A stretch of 34,505 bases of DNA. It comes from an uncultured Lachnospiraceae bacterium. GTDB taxonomy: Bacteria > Bacillota > Clostridia > Lachnospirales > Lachnospiraceae. Below the pieces are notes generated by a model. It searched no databases. It saw nothing but the letters and a program-made list of their open reading frames with translations, and was not told the origin of the DNA. The position numbers and the translations under genes are program-made. Shown piece after piece: positions 16,615-23,355 of this stretch; the stretch's first letter is position 1; the number at the start of each line of letters is the position of its first letter. The DNA lies in contig CAJUDM010000036.1 in the NCBI GenBank assembly GCA_910584915.1, forward strand, positions 1 to 34,505, written 5' to 3'.

Positions 16615-16629
16615 GGAGAATGGAACGGG

Positions 16630-16698
16630 AATTATTTCAGCAAGGTGTTCAAAAAGAATGTCGGCGTTTCTCCCAGCAGTTACAGATCAGAGGAATGA
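16630..16698 (+). pseudogene. C-terminal remnant of an AraC-family regulator
   Basis: Read in the frame starting at 16630, 22 residues NYFSKVFKKNVGVSPSSYRS then EE and a stop match the last helix of AraC-type DNA-binding domains. The rest of the gene is gone; mutM ends only 16 bp upstream. The remnant overlaps the end of the DUF362-like gene on the other strand by 19 bp. It marks a rearrangement breakpoint. Confidence 0.7.
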
Positions 16699-18026
16699 AC
16701 CCTGACCAGCTCAATCCCTTCACCCTTACCAAGATTGCGGCTGTACATTTTTTCGATTGAGTTATTCCAGTGTTCATGAACACCGAGATTTTCCACTGCC
16801 TCCCCGTTTCCGTTGTAATACACATTTCCGGAAGGCGCATTGTGAACCAAACCTGCTTCGTGCAGGTAATTCTCTACATTCGGATTGTCCTTCAAAGCCC
16901 CGTTATGTTCCGTAACCGCGGGCTCATTGATCAGGAAATCTTCCCCCACAGAATCAATCGCCACCGGGTCCTGCGAGACAAACACGCTGGACGTATAATT
17001 TCCGTCAAAAGGCGTCTGCTGCCATCTCGCCGTCTCCTCTGTGACAGAAGAACCCTCCGATGTGGCACAGAGAAACGCATCCAGCATATATAACACTGTC
17101 TTCCCGCCGAGCTGCTCATTCGCCATCAGATCCGTAAGCGGGCTGTAACTGCCCATTTCATTCCTCGTCAAAAACTGATGCAGGTTTGCCCCCTCCGGCG
17201 GACGCATGGCATTCCCATTGATAAAAGAACCAAAATGATTTTTTCCGCACAGCGTGATCCCATAGCTGTGTCCCTTCAGGTTTGCCAGATTGATCAGGTA
17301 TTCTGCCTCCGTCACACAGGTGGGCAGATAATTTACCGCCCCGTTTATCTCACAGGACCAGTTGATGGGAGCATTCTCATCCGCAGCTCCGTTTCTCCGA
17401 TCTGTAAAATGAACGCCCTCCAATATCCCCTCTGTACACATTTCCACCATATAATCCGGGAACAGCCTCGATACATCATATACGGTAATATCCGATGGTC
17501 TGACGTCCGCTTCCTCCACCAACGATATAAGCAGTGTTTTCAGCAGAACCGGATTGGTATAACTCATCTGTGTCTCACCGGAAGTATCATTATCAAAGAC
17601 GCCGGAACCGTTGATATTTGCCTTGATCGCAATCTTTTCACCGGCCGCATAGGAAATATTTCCTTTTCCCCTCGCCTCATTATGCGCCTGAAACAATGCG
17701 TTCCAACCCTCCGCCGCCGTCTCCTCTCCTCCCAGGGAGGCAATACTATCATTTACCATGCACTGTATGACGGATTCCTCAAAATTTTCAGGCTGCCACC
17801 AGAAGCCTTCTCCATCCCACCGCACGGAATCCGTATCATAATTCCACACCACGCGCCCCGGCATGGCCCCGATACCTTTTCCATACGGTTCATGTTGCGG
17901 GAAAACGGAATCATAGGGATACCTGCTGTCCTCCAGGGAAGATTCCTGTTCATCCTGCTGTCTTCCACATGCTGCAAGCAAACAAATCGTGATTATACTC
18001 AATAGCGCACACAACATTTTCTTCAT
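16680..18026 (-). CDS. DUF362-like lipoprotein
   Basis: About 448 residues. The N-terminus is a lipoprotein signal (MKKMLCALLSIITICLLAAC, lipobox LAAC), so it should be anchored outside the membrane. The body resembles DUF362 proteins: KIAIKANINGSG, ITVYDVSRLFPDY, LANLKGHSYGITLCGKNHFG and VFVSQDPVAIDSVGEDFL. DUF362 proteins in other settings often carry ferredoxin-like clusters; no CxxCxxC motif is seen here. The biochemical role is unknown. GAGAGG lies 9 bases before ATG 18026. It stands alone between the AraC remnant and the hydrolase. Confidence 0.8.
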   Translation of the reverse strand: MKKMLCALLSIITICLLAACGRQQDEQESSLEDSRYPYDSVFPQHEPYGKGIGAMPGRVVWNYDTDSVRWDGEGFWWQPENFEESVIQCMVNDSIASLGGEETAAEGWNALFQAHNEARGKGNISYAAGEKIAIKANINGSGVFDNDTSGETQMSYTNPVLLKTLLISLVEEADVRPSDITVYDVSRLFPDYMVEMCTEGILEGVHFTDRRNGAADENAPINWSCEINGAVNYLPTCVTEAEYLINLANLKGHSYGITLCGKNHFGSFINGNAMRPPEGANLHQFLTRNEMGSYSPLTDLMANEQLGGKTVLYMLDAFLCATSEGSSVTEETARWQQTPFDGNYTSSVFVSQDPVAIDSVGEDFLINEPAVTEHNGALKDNPNVENYLHEAGLVHNAPSGNVYYNGNGEAVENLGVHEHWNNSIEKMYSRNLGKGEGIELVRVHSSDL

Positions 18027-18132
18027 AGACAAAACGCCTCTCTTCAATCTTTACTGCCAAATACTCAATGCAGGGTTAAAATTTCCGTCATGGAAAAACA
18101 AACAACGGTCAAACTATATTAATGGCGCCCTG

Positions 18133-19134
18133 CTATTTCACAGCCTCCTCAAAAAAATGCACCATCCTGTCAAACGGGATCGCATCTTTCCCGCCCCCGT
18201 CGTACAGATCCGTGTGGACGGCACCCGGAATGATCAGCAGTTCCTTGTTGTCCGCATACGGATTATCCTTCACCATAGCGGCATAGGCATCCCGGCCGAA
18301 GTAGCAGGAGTGCGCCTTTTCCCCGTGCATGATCAGCACGGCGCTGCGGATCTCGTTGCTGTAGCTGAGGATCGGCTGGTTCATAAAGGACATGCACCCG
18401 GTCACATTCCAGCCGTCGTTGGAATTTAAGGATCGCTTGTGATACCCCCGGTCCGTCTTATAATAATTATGGTAATCCTCCACAAAGAACGGCGCATCCT
18501 CCGGAAGCGGATCCACGACACCGCCACCCGGCGTATAGCTGCCGCTTTGATAGTCTGCGGTCCTCTGGGCGTTCATGGCTTCCTTCTTCGCGTACCTGGC
18601 GTCTGCGGAATCCTCCGCGTCAAAATAGCCTTTGGCATTGACGCGGCTCATATCGTACATGGTGGAGGCAACCGTCGCCCTGATACGGGTGTCCAGCGCC
18701 GCCGCGTTCAGCGCAAGCCCACCCCAGCCGCAGATACCGATGATGCCAATCTTCTCCGGGTCCACATTCTCCTGCACCGAGAGAAAGTCTACCGCCGCCT
18801 GAAAATCCTCGGTGTTGATATCCGGCGACGCCATATAGCGGGGCACTCCGCCGCTCTCCCCGGTAAAAGAGGGGTCAAAAGCGATTGCCAAGAAGCCGCG
18901 CTCCGCCATCGTCTGTGCATACAGCCCCGCGCACTGCTCCTTCACCGCGCCGAACGGGCCGCAGACCGCGATCGCCGGAAGTTTCCCCTCCGCTATCTTC
19001 GGCTCATAGATGTCTGCCGCCAGCGTGATCCCGTAACGGTTTCGGAATGTCACCTTGCAGTGGTTCACTTTGTCGCTCTTTGGGAATGTCTTATCCCATT
19101 CGTTTGTCAATTCCAATTTCATTGTTTCTGCCAT
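18133..19134 (-). CDS. Alpha/beta hydrolase, dienelactone-hydrolase-like
   Basis: 333-residue cytoplasmic hydrolase. The nucleophile elbow reads GICGWGGLALNA, with Cys in place of the usual Ser, as in dienelactone hydrolases. The acid and base are likely Asp or Glu near the LIMHGEKAHSCYF strand and His in PGAVHTDLYDGG. The N-terminal segment (VTFRNRYGITLAADIYEP) and oxyanion region (CGPFGAVKEQ) fit the YcjY/PF01738-like group. AGGAAGG lies before ATG 19134. It is divergent from a LysR regulator with a shared control region, so the LysR protein probably controls it. The substrate is unknown. Confidence 0.88.
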   Translation of the reverse strand: MAETMKLELTNEWDKTFPKSDKVNHCKVTFRNRYGITLAADIYEPKIAEGKLPAIAVCGPFGAVKEQCAGLYAQTMAERGFLAIAFDPSFTGESGGVPRYMASPDINTEDFQAAVDFLSVQENVDPEKIGIIGICGWGGLALNAAALDTRIRATVASTMYDMSRVNAKGYFDAEDSADARYAKKEAMNAQRTADYQSGSYTPGGGVVDPLPEDAPFFVEDYHNYYKTDRGYHKRSLNSNDGWNVTGCMSFMNQPILSYSNEIRSAVLIMHGEKAHSCYFGRDAYAAMVKDNPYADNKELLIIPGAVHTDLYDGGGKDAIPFDRMVHFFEEAVK

Positions 19135-19160
19135 GTTTCAATACCTTCCTTTCCATTGTC

Positions 19161-19166
19161 ATTATA
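19161..19166 (-). promoter_or_regulatory. -10 element for the hydrolase gene
   Basis: On the minus strand a perfect TATAAT lies 27 bases upstream of the ATG. The matching -35 is weak (TTAGCG, 18-base spacer), as expected for a promoter that needs an activator. Confidence 0.5.
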
Positions 19167-19171
19167 CTTAC

Positions 19172-19200
19172 TTGCTTTTTATTTCGCTAATGGTTATAAT
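19172..19200 (+). promoter_or_regulatory. Promoter of the lysR-type gene
   Basis: TTGCTT (19172-19177), 17-base spacer, TATAAT (19195-19200). The transcript would start inside or just after the palindrome at 19201-19216, which fits autorepression. Confidence 0.75.
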
Positions 19201-19216
19201 TTATATCATGATATAA
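19201..19216. promoter_or_regulatory. Palindromic LysR-type operator
   Basis: TTATATCATGATATAA is a perfect 16-bp palindrome between the divergent hydrolase and LysR genes and contains the T-N11-A pattern typical of LysR boxes. A looser GATAT/ATATC repeat extends to about 19230. Confidence 0.65.
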
Positions 19217-19246
19217 TATTTTGTAATATCAAGATGAGGATACGAT

Positions 19247-20131
19247 ATGGAACTGAGGACCATGCGCTATTTTCTCGCAGTTGCAAGGGAAGAAAATATG
19301 ACCAGGGCGGCAGAAATGCTGCACATCACCCAGCCCGCCCTCTCCAAACAGCTGAAATCACTGGAGGACGAACTGGGCAAAAAACTGTTCACCAGGCACA
19401 GTTTCAGCATAGAACTGACAGAGGAAGGGATTTTACTGCGCAAACGCGCGGAGGATCTGGTGAAAATGGCGGACAAGATCACAGCCGAGTTTCTCGCGCT
19501 GGATGACGTCCTGGGCGGGGATATCTATTTCGGGCTCGCTGAATCCCGCCAGATCAGGCACCTCGCCGCCGCGATCCGAAAATTTAAGAGTATATACCCC
19601 GACATGCGCTACCATATCACCAGCGGCGACACGGAGCAGGTCACGGAAAAGCTGGACAAGGGCATCCTTGACTTTGCGGTGCTGGCGGAGGAGCCGAACA
19701 CTGCGAAGTACCACTGCCTTCCGTTCCCTGAACCCGATTTGTGGGGCGCCGTCATGCCGAAAGACTGCGCCCTTGCCGATAAAGAAGCCGTCACCATCGA
19801 GGATCTCGCCGGGCTTCCCCTGTTCTGTTCCGAACAGGGCTGGAGGTGCGATATCCCCAGATGGTGCGGCGGTCAGATGGACAGACTCCGCCTGGAAGGC
19901 TCCTTCCGGCTCTCCTACAACGGCTCCCTCTTTGTGAGGGAAGGTCTCGGCTATCTTCTGACCTTCAGGCATCTGATCGACACAAGTCCGGAGAGCGGGC
20001 TCGTGTTTAAGCCGCTCTCCCCGAGGCTCGAGACAAACATCTATCTGATCTGGAAAAAATATCAGGCGTTCACACCGATCGCGGAACGCCTGCTGGAAAT
20101 GCTTAAGAAAGATTTCAAAAGATATTCCTAA
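19247..20131 (+). CDS. LysR family transcriptional regulator
   Basis: 294 residues, normal length. Helix-turn-helix at about 1-60 (MRYFLAVAREENMTRAAEML, then TQPALSKQLKSLEDELGKKL), then a periplasmic-binding-protein-like effector domain (about 90-290) with FAVLAEEPNT and VREGLGYLLTF. The domain is of the short-chain/CynR-like class but the effector cannot be told. GAGGAT lies before ATG 19247. It is divergent from the hydrolase gene, the probable target, with a palindrome in the shared region. It converges with the 214-residue protein gene 26 bp downstream. Confidence 0.93.
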   Translation: MELRTMRYFLAVAREENMTRAAEMLHITQPALSKQLKSLEDELGKKLFTRHSFSIELTEEGILLRKRAEDLVKMADKITAEFLALDDVLGGDIYFGLAESRQIRHLAAAIRKFKSIYPDMRYHITSGDTEQVTEKLDKGILDFAVLAEEPNTAKYHCLPFPEPDLWGAVMPKDCALADKEAVTIEDLAGLPLFCSEQGWRCDIPRWCGGQMDRLRLEGSFRLSYNGSLFVREGLGYLLTFRHLIDTSPESGLVFKPLSPRLETNIYLIWKKYQAFTPIAERLLEMLKKDFKRYS

Positions 20132-20157
20132 GAATTGCTTATTAAAAATTGTTTCTT

Positions 20158-20802
20158 CTACTCTTCCAGTTCAATATTCAGTTCACCCATAGATACTCTG
20201 ATTTCATCCATATCGCCATACAGCGCATCGGTCTTTTTCAAAATGACAGGCATGGAGAAATCCGTCTGAGATCGCTGTTTTGAAAGAGAAAGAATTAAGT
20301 CCATCTGCCCGTCAGTAAGCCCATAATAATCATCACAAGCCCTGAGCGCTTCATGTGTCTCCATAAGCTGTACAGCAAGTATATGAGCACCGTTTTTCAT
20401 AAGTTCATCATATTGGGACACGCTGTACAGTTCCTTCCAGGTTCCCCAAAATGCCGCTGTAATATAGGGTTTTGTCTCCCCGGCTATATTTTTCAGAACA
20501 TATGGAAGAGTTTCTGCTTTCGCAAGTTTGACAATGGCTTCCGGCGCGCCTCCGAAATAGTTCATTGCATCCTGATATGGCATTTCTGCAGATAAATCTT
20601 GGAATACGGCAATGATATATTTTTTGTTAAAGGTGATCGCGCCTCTGCACCCCCGGCTGTTATTCATACAGTAATTTATACCATCCCAGGAGTGTTCATA
20701 ATTTAACTCCGGATATTCCCCGACCGTTACCGCATGAGCCACCGCCATAAATATACAGCCATTATAAAGTTTTTGAGGATTGATTTTTATTTTCTCACAC
20801 AT
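20158..20802 (-). CDS. Unknown protein at the end of the peptide operon
   Basis: Not recognised. 214 residues, soluble, no signal peptide or membrane segment. Aromatic-rich words include NYEHSWDGINYCMN and AAFWGTWKELYSVSQYDELM; the C-terminus is acidic (ELNIELEE). The ATG follows the stop codon of the 336-residue protein with no gap, so translation is coupled. By position it is the last gene transcribed after the four double-glycine peptides. Immunity, regulation or peptide processing are open possibilities; none is shown by the sequence. Confidence 0.7.
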   Translation of the reverse strand: MCEKIKINPQKLYNGCIFMAVAHAVTVGEYPELNYEHSWDGINYCMNNSRGCRGAITFNKKYIIAVFQDLSAEMPYQDAMNYFGGAPEAIVKLAKAETLPYVLKNIAGETKPYITAAFWGTWKELYSVSQYDELMKNGAHILAVQLMETHEALRACDDYYGLTDGQMDLILSLSKQRSQTDFSMPVILKKTDALYGDMDEIRVSMGELNIELEE

Positions 20803-21813
20803 CTATACGGATTCCCCGTCCAAGCTGCACTCACGCCTCCAGTCCAGATATTCCCGCTCCAACTCTTCCGCAAAGGGATCTCCCACAGCTTTCGCCGCAG
20901 CGATCCCCTTGGTATACAGGTTTCCATACCGGTTTATCCCGGGCTTATGTTCCAGTTCGCCCTTCATCCACTCCCACAGATCCCGTGTCCCGGACGGCTC
21001 CCGCTCAACAACTTCCATACACCCTTCCAGAATATCCCCAAACAGCCGCAGTGTCCTGACCGACTTATAATCCGTGTTTTTTATGACCACCCTGCAATAA
21101 TAAGCCGCCCGCTCATCGTCTCCCATCCGCAGATAACAACGGATCAGATCCCTGTAAGCCGAGATGATCTCCTTTGTCCCGCTCTTACCTGCTGTGATGG
21201 TTTCCGCAAGCTGTTCCTGATAAAGCCCCTCATTTTCCGCCTCTCTTCCCAGGTAGGTGTTGAACCATATCAGCCTGCTTCTATTGGAAAGTTTCCAGTC
21301 CGCCCTGCCCTTGCCATCCTCTTTCCACTCATCCACCAGAATACCCATGACATCCCTGTATTGCAGCTCCCGACACAGGTAAATGCAGTCCAGGAGATCA
21401 TTGTTTTCAAACTCATCATCCACCGCTTCTTCCGCGTCATAGCCGCAGGCACAGTCAAAATTTGCGTTTTTTGCCCGCTCAAACAGTTCATCATATTTAT
21501 GATCCGCGTTATATCTCTGCAGAAGTGCTGTCAGAATCCGGATCGTGCTCCCGATCCCCTGGAAAGAATTGCGCTCCCTGTCTTTCAGCTCTTCCTGAAA
21601 CAGCCAGGCGACCACATCCTCATCATCCGTTTTCCAATACAAAAGATAGTATGCCAGCCTGAGGCGGTTTGTATAATTGGCATCATCCGTGCCCCACTCC
21701 CCGTTCTGAAATTCTTTATAGCAGACGGAATCGGTATCTCCCGCTTTCACGGAGGCATATACTTCCTGCTGTTCTTTCAGTTTTTCTTTTAATCCTTCTT
21801 TTCCTGTACGCAT
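20803..21813 (-). CDS. Unknown helical-repeat-like protein in the peptide operon
   Basis: Not recognised. 336 residues, rich in Glu, Arg, Tyr and Trp, with helical pairs that recall TPR-type solenoids (EIISAYRDLIRCYLRMGDDE then RAAYYCRVVIKNTDYKSVRTL). No signal peptide or membrane segment. The ATG lies 6 bp after the stop of the 85-residue peptide gene, with only a weak ribosome site, suggesting coupling. Possible roles include a peptide-binding scaffold, an immunity protein or a regulator, but this is inference from position. Confidence 0.7.
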   Translation of the reverse strand: MRTGKEGLKEKLKEQQEVYASVKAGDTDSVCYKEFQNGEWGTDDANYTNRLRLAYYLLYWKTDDEDVVAWLFQEELKDRERNSFQGIGSTIRILTALLQRYNADHKYDELFERAKNANFDCACGYDAEEAVDDEFENNDLLDCIYLCRELQYRDVMGILVDEWKEDGKGRADWKLSNRSRLIWFNTYLGREAENEGLYQEQLAETITAGKSGTKEIISAYRDLIRCYLRMGDDERAAYYCRVVIKNTDYKSVRTLRLFGDILEGCMEVVEREPSGTRDLWEWMKGELEHKPGINRYGNLYTKGIAAAKAVGDPFAEELEREYLDWRRECSLDGESV

Positions 21814-21819
21814 TTCTCA

Positions 21820-22077
21820 TTAACACAATTTAATCCTGCCCGAACTGCCTGCATTGTCATCCGGAAAATCTCCTGTCTTCTTTTCCCTGTATACCAGGTC
21901 GGAGGTTGCCACTCTGCCCTGCGCCGGCCTGTACACCAGATTCTCCGCCTTACGCTCACTGCTGTCCGATGTCTTTTTGCTTTTCCAGTTCTCTCTTCCG
22001 ACGCCACCCCCTACCATGCCAAGCAGTTCATCGTCTATCATATTTTCCGTTTCTTCCCTCATTTTTTCATCACTCAT
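21820..22077 (-). CDS. Double-glycine peptide precursor 1 (85 residues)
   Basis: Starts MSDEKMREETENMIDDELLG, followed by MVGGG. The leader is acidic with the pattern I-D-[DE]-E-x-L-x-x-V before the Gly run, as in peptides processed by C39 peptidase/ABC exporters. The remaining about 60 residues are hydrophilic and carry an internal LVYR repeat (NLVYRPAQ, DLVYREKK) and NWKSK, and end in KLC. The longer core makes a bacteriocin-like role less obvious than for its neighbours. The start at 22077 has AAGGAG 9 bases upstream; the frame extends to 22239, but that part overlaps precursor 2 in another frame. Confidence 0.75.
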   Translation of the reverse strand: MSDEKMREETENMIDDELLGMVGGGVGRENWKSKKTSDSSERKAENLVYRPAQGRVATSDLVYREKKTGDFPDDNAGSSGRIKLC

Positions 22078-22156
22078 AACCTGTCTCTCCTTTTCCCGAT
22101 ATACAGTCTGTAAAGAATTCCTCTTTATCTGCCTTGTCAGCTTTTCAGTGCCCGGG

Positions 22157-22312
22157 TCAGCACAATTTCCAGGATTCCGCAGAAGGTGTGCGCGGTCCGG
22201 TCTGCCCTCTGTCATCGTCAAATATATATCCTCCGGCAACCTGCTCTAACGCCTCTTCATCTATCTCTTTCCTTATCTCTTCCGCTTTTTCCCGCACATC
22301 TTTCTCTCCCAT
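22157..22312 (-). CDS. Double-glycine peptide precursor 2 (51 residues)
   Basis: ATG at 22312, TGA at 22157-22159. Leader of 28 residues: MGEKDVREKAEEIRK, then EIDEEALEQVAGG. Predicted core of 23 residues begins YIFDDDRGQTGP and ends SWKLC, with a C-terminal Cys like precursor 1. The start lies 2 bp past the stop of precursor 3; its ribosome site (GGGAG) is within the last codons of that gene. The gene is short enough to be missed by standard calling. Confidence 0.8.
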   Translation of the reverse strand: MGEKDVREKAEEIRKEIDEEALEQVAGGYIFDDDRGQTGPRTPSAESWKLC

Positions 22313-22314
22313 CT

Positions 22315-22536
22315 TTACCGCTCTCCCTTATTCCATCCTGCCGGTAACTGAAACGTATCTCCAAACCAGGGACCGTAATATGGTATTCCTCCTGCTGCCT
22401 CCTCCAGTTTATCGTCCGCAATATACTCTCCCGCAGCTTTCTCCTTCGCTTCAGGCGCCGCTTTTTCTCCGCCTGCTTTTTCCGTACTGTCTATCCTGTT
22501 CCGCAGAACATCCGTCCGTTCTTCTTTTCCGGCCAT
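22315..22536 (-). CDS. Double-glycine peptide precursor 3 (73 residues)
   Basis: Leader of about 50 residues, unusually long and Ala/Glu/Lys-rich, ending YIADDKLEEAAGG. The predicted core of 23 residues begins IPYYGPWFGDT and ends LPAGWNKGER: aromatic, Gly/Pro-rich, with no Cys. GAGAGGAG precedes ATG 22536. The leader end is nearly identical to that of precursor 4 (IADDK then AAGG). Expected to be cut after the Gly pair and exported by the NHLM transporters encoded upstream. No modifying enzyme gene is nearby. Confidence 0.85.
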   Translation of the reverse strand: MAGKEERTDVLRNRIDSTEKAGGEKAAPEAKEKAAGEYIADDKLEEAAGGIPYYGPWFGDTFQLPAGWNKGER

Positions 22537-22645
22537 ATTCTCTCCTCTCTGCTTTTCAACCGCACTCCGTCATGCTCCTTATCCGGCGGCATTCTTCGGC
22601 TGCCATACCGCTCCGCTCTCTTTTTCCGGTGCTGCTATCCGGCTG

Positions 22646-22804
22646 TCATATCACCACGCCACGTTTGCTCCAGCCCGGTGTTGTCAGAAGTCCGCCTGCC
22701 GCGTCCTTCATCTTGTCGTCAGCGATCGATTCTCCTTCTTTTTTGTCTGTCTCCCTTTTTTCCTCTTCCTCCTTTTCGCCGGCCTGCCTCTTTATTTCTT
22801 CCAT
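22646..22804 (-). CDS. Double-glycine peptide precursor 4 (52 residues)
   Basis: First gene after the operon promoter. The start at ATG 22804 has GGGAG upstream; a GTG at 22837 is in frame but lies at the expected transcript start. Leader of 38 residues, very Glu/Lys-rich, ending SIADDKMKDAAGG. Predicted core is only 14 residues, LLTTPGWSKRGVVI, a size more like a signalling peptide than a pore-forming bacteriocin. It shares GW[NS]K with precursor 3. Confidence 0.8.
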   Translation of the reverse strand: MEEIKRQAGEKEEEEKRETDKKEGESIADDKMKDAAGGLLTTPGWSKRGVVI

Positions 22805-22853
22805 TTCCTGTTCTCCCTTCTCCTTTAGCCTTTTCACTGTTTCCCTTCATTAC

Positions 22854-22882
22854 AGTATATAAAACGGCACATCGAAAGTCAA
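22854..22882 (-). promoter_or_regulatory. Near-consensus promoter of the peptide operon
   Basis: On the minus strand TTGACT (22882-22877), 17-base spacer, TATACT (22859-22854). It lies 50 bp before ATG 22804, so the four peptides and two unknown proteins can be transcribed separately from the exporter genes. It is a sigma-A type; no sigma-B-like GTTT/GGG pattern was seen. Confidence 0.85.
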
Positions 22883-22943
22883 CTTGTACTGTCCCGAAAT
22901 CCAGCACGAAAGCGGCTGAAAAAGGTATCTTCTCCTGAAAACA

Positions 22944-23351
22944 CTATATATTTTTCCTGATCCGCAGTATATTCTGCCCGTCCCTGTATTCATAGTCAAT
23001 ACTGTCCATGCTCTTTTTGACCATATAGATGCCGAGTCCCCCGATCTCCCTCTCATCTGCCGGGGCCGCCACATCCGGATCAGTTTTCGCCAATGGATCG
23101 TACGGTATGCCCCGATCCGAAAATGTCACTATGACAGCCGACGGCTCCCCGGAGACTTCCACACGGATCACCGCGGTGCCCGTACCCGGGTGATAGGCGT
23201 AATGTGAGATATTGACAAAAATTTCCTCCACCGCTATATCGATCTGCATCTGCGCTTTCATCGGGCAGTCATACCCCTCCAGCTGCCCATCGACAAACGC
23301 GAGCACCTTCTCCAGATTCTCCGTACTGGCCTCAATTTCCAGTTCCCGCAT
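22944..23351 (-). CDS. RsbW-like anti-sigma factor ATPase
   Basis: 135-residue GHKL ATPase of the RsbW/SpoIIAB-like class. The N box reads DIAVEEIFVNISHYAY, with Glu and Asn in place; G1 is FSDRGIPYDP and G2 GGLGIYMVKKSMD. These kinases phosphorylate a STAS partner and bind a target, classically a sigma factor. Start ATG 23351 has AAGGAA upstream; only 4 bp separate it from the phosphatase gene stop. With the STAS and PP2C genes nearby it completes a partner-switching set, but no sigma factor gene is in the window. Confidence 0.9.
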   Translation of the reverse strand: MRELEIEASTENLEKVLAFVDGQLEGYDCPMKAQMQIDIAVEEIFVNISHYAYHPGTGTAVIRVEVSGEPSAVIVTFSDRGIPYDPLAKTDPDVAAPADEREIGGLGIYMVKKSMDSIDYEYRDGQNILRIRKNI

Positions 23352-23355
23352 AACT

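Noticed and set aside
20734..21792. Plus-strand open frame of 352 codons
   Set aside because: Antisense to the 336-residue protein gene, which has operon context; the plus frame is Pro/Ile-rich with no domain or ribosome site.
22078..22239. N-terminal extension of the 85-residue peptide precursor
   Set aside because: Overlaps precursor 2 in another frame and lacks a ribosome site; the leader pattern starts at 22077.
22556..22606. 16-codon ORF between precursors 3 and 4
   Set aside because: No Gly-pair leader and a poor ribosome site; could be chance.
21820..22804. Idea that the peptides are nitrile-hydratase or Nif11 leader (NHLP) precursors
   Set aside because: Leaders are short and acidic, without the roughly 70-residue leader fold; only the exporter is of NHLM type.
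22134..22862. Plus-strand open frame of 242 codons, Ser/Pro/Leu-rich
   Set aside because: Antisense shadow of the peptide genes, caused by their Glu/Lys-rich codons.
22854..22882. Idea that the peptide promoter is sigma-B-like and the direct target of the partner switch
   Set aside because: The boxes TTGACT and TATACT are sigma-A type; no GTTT/GGG pattern was found.
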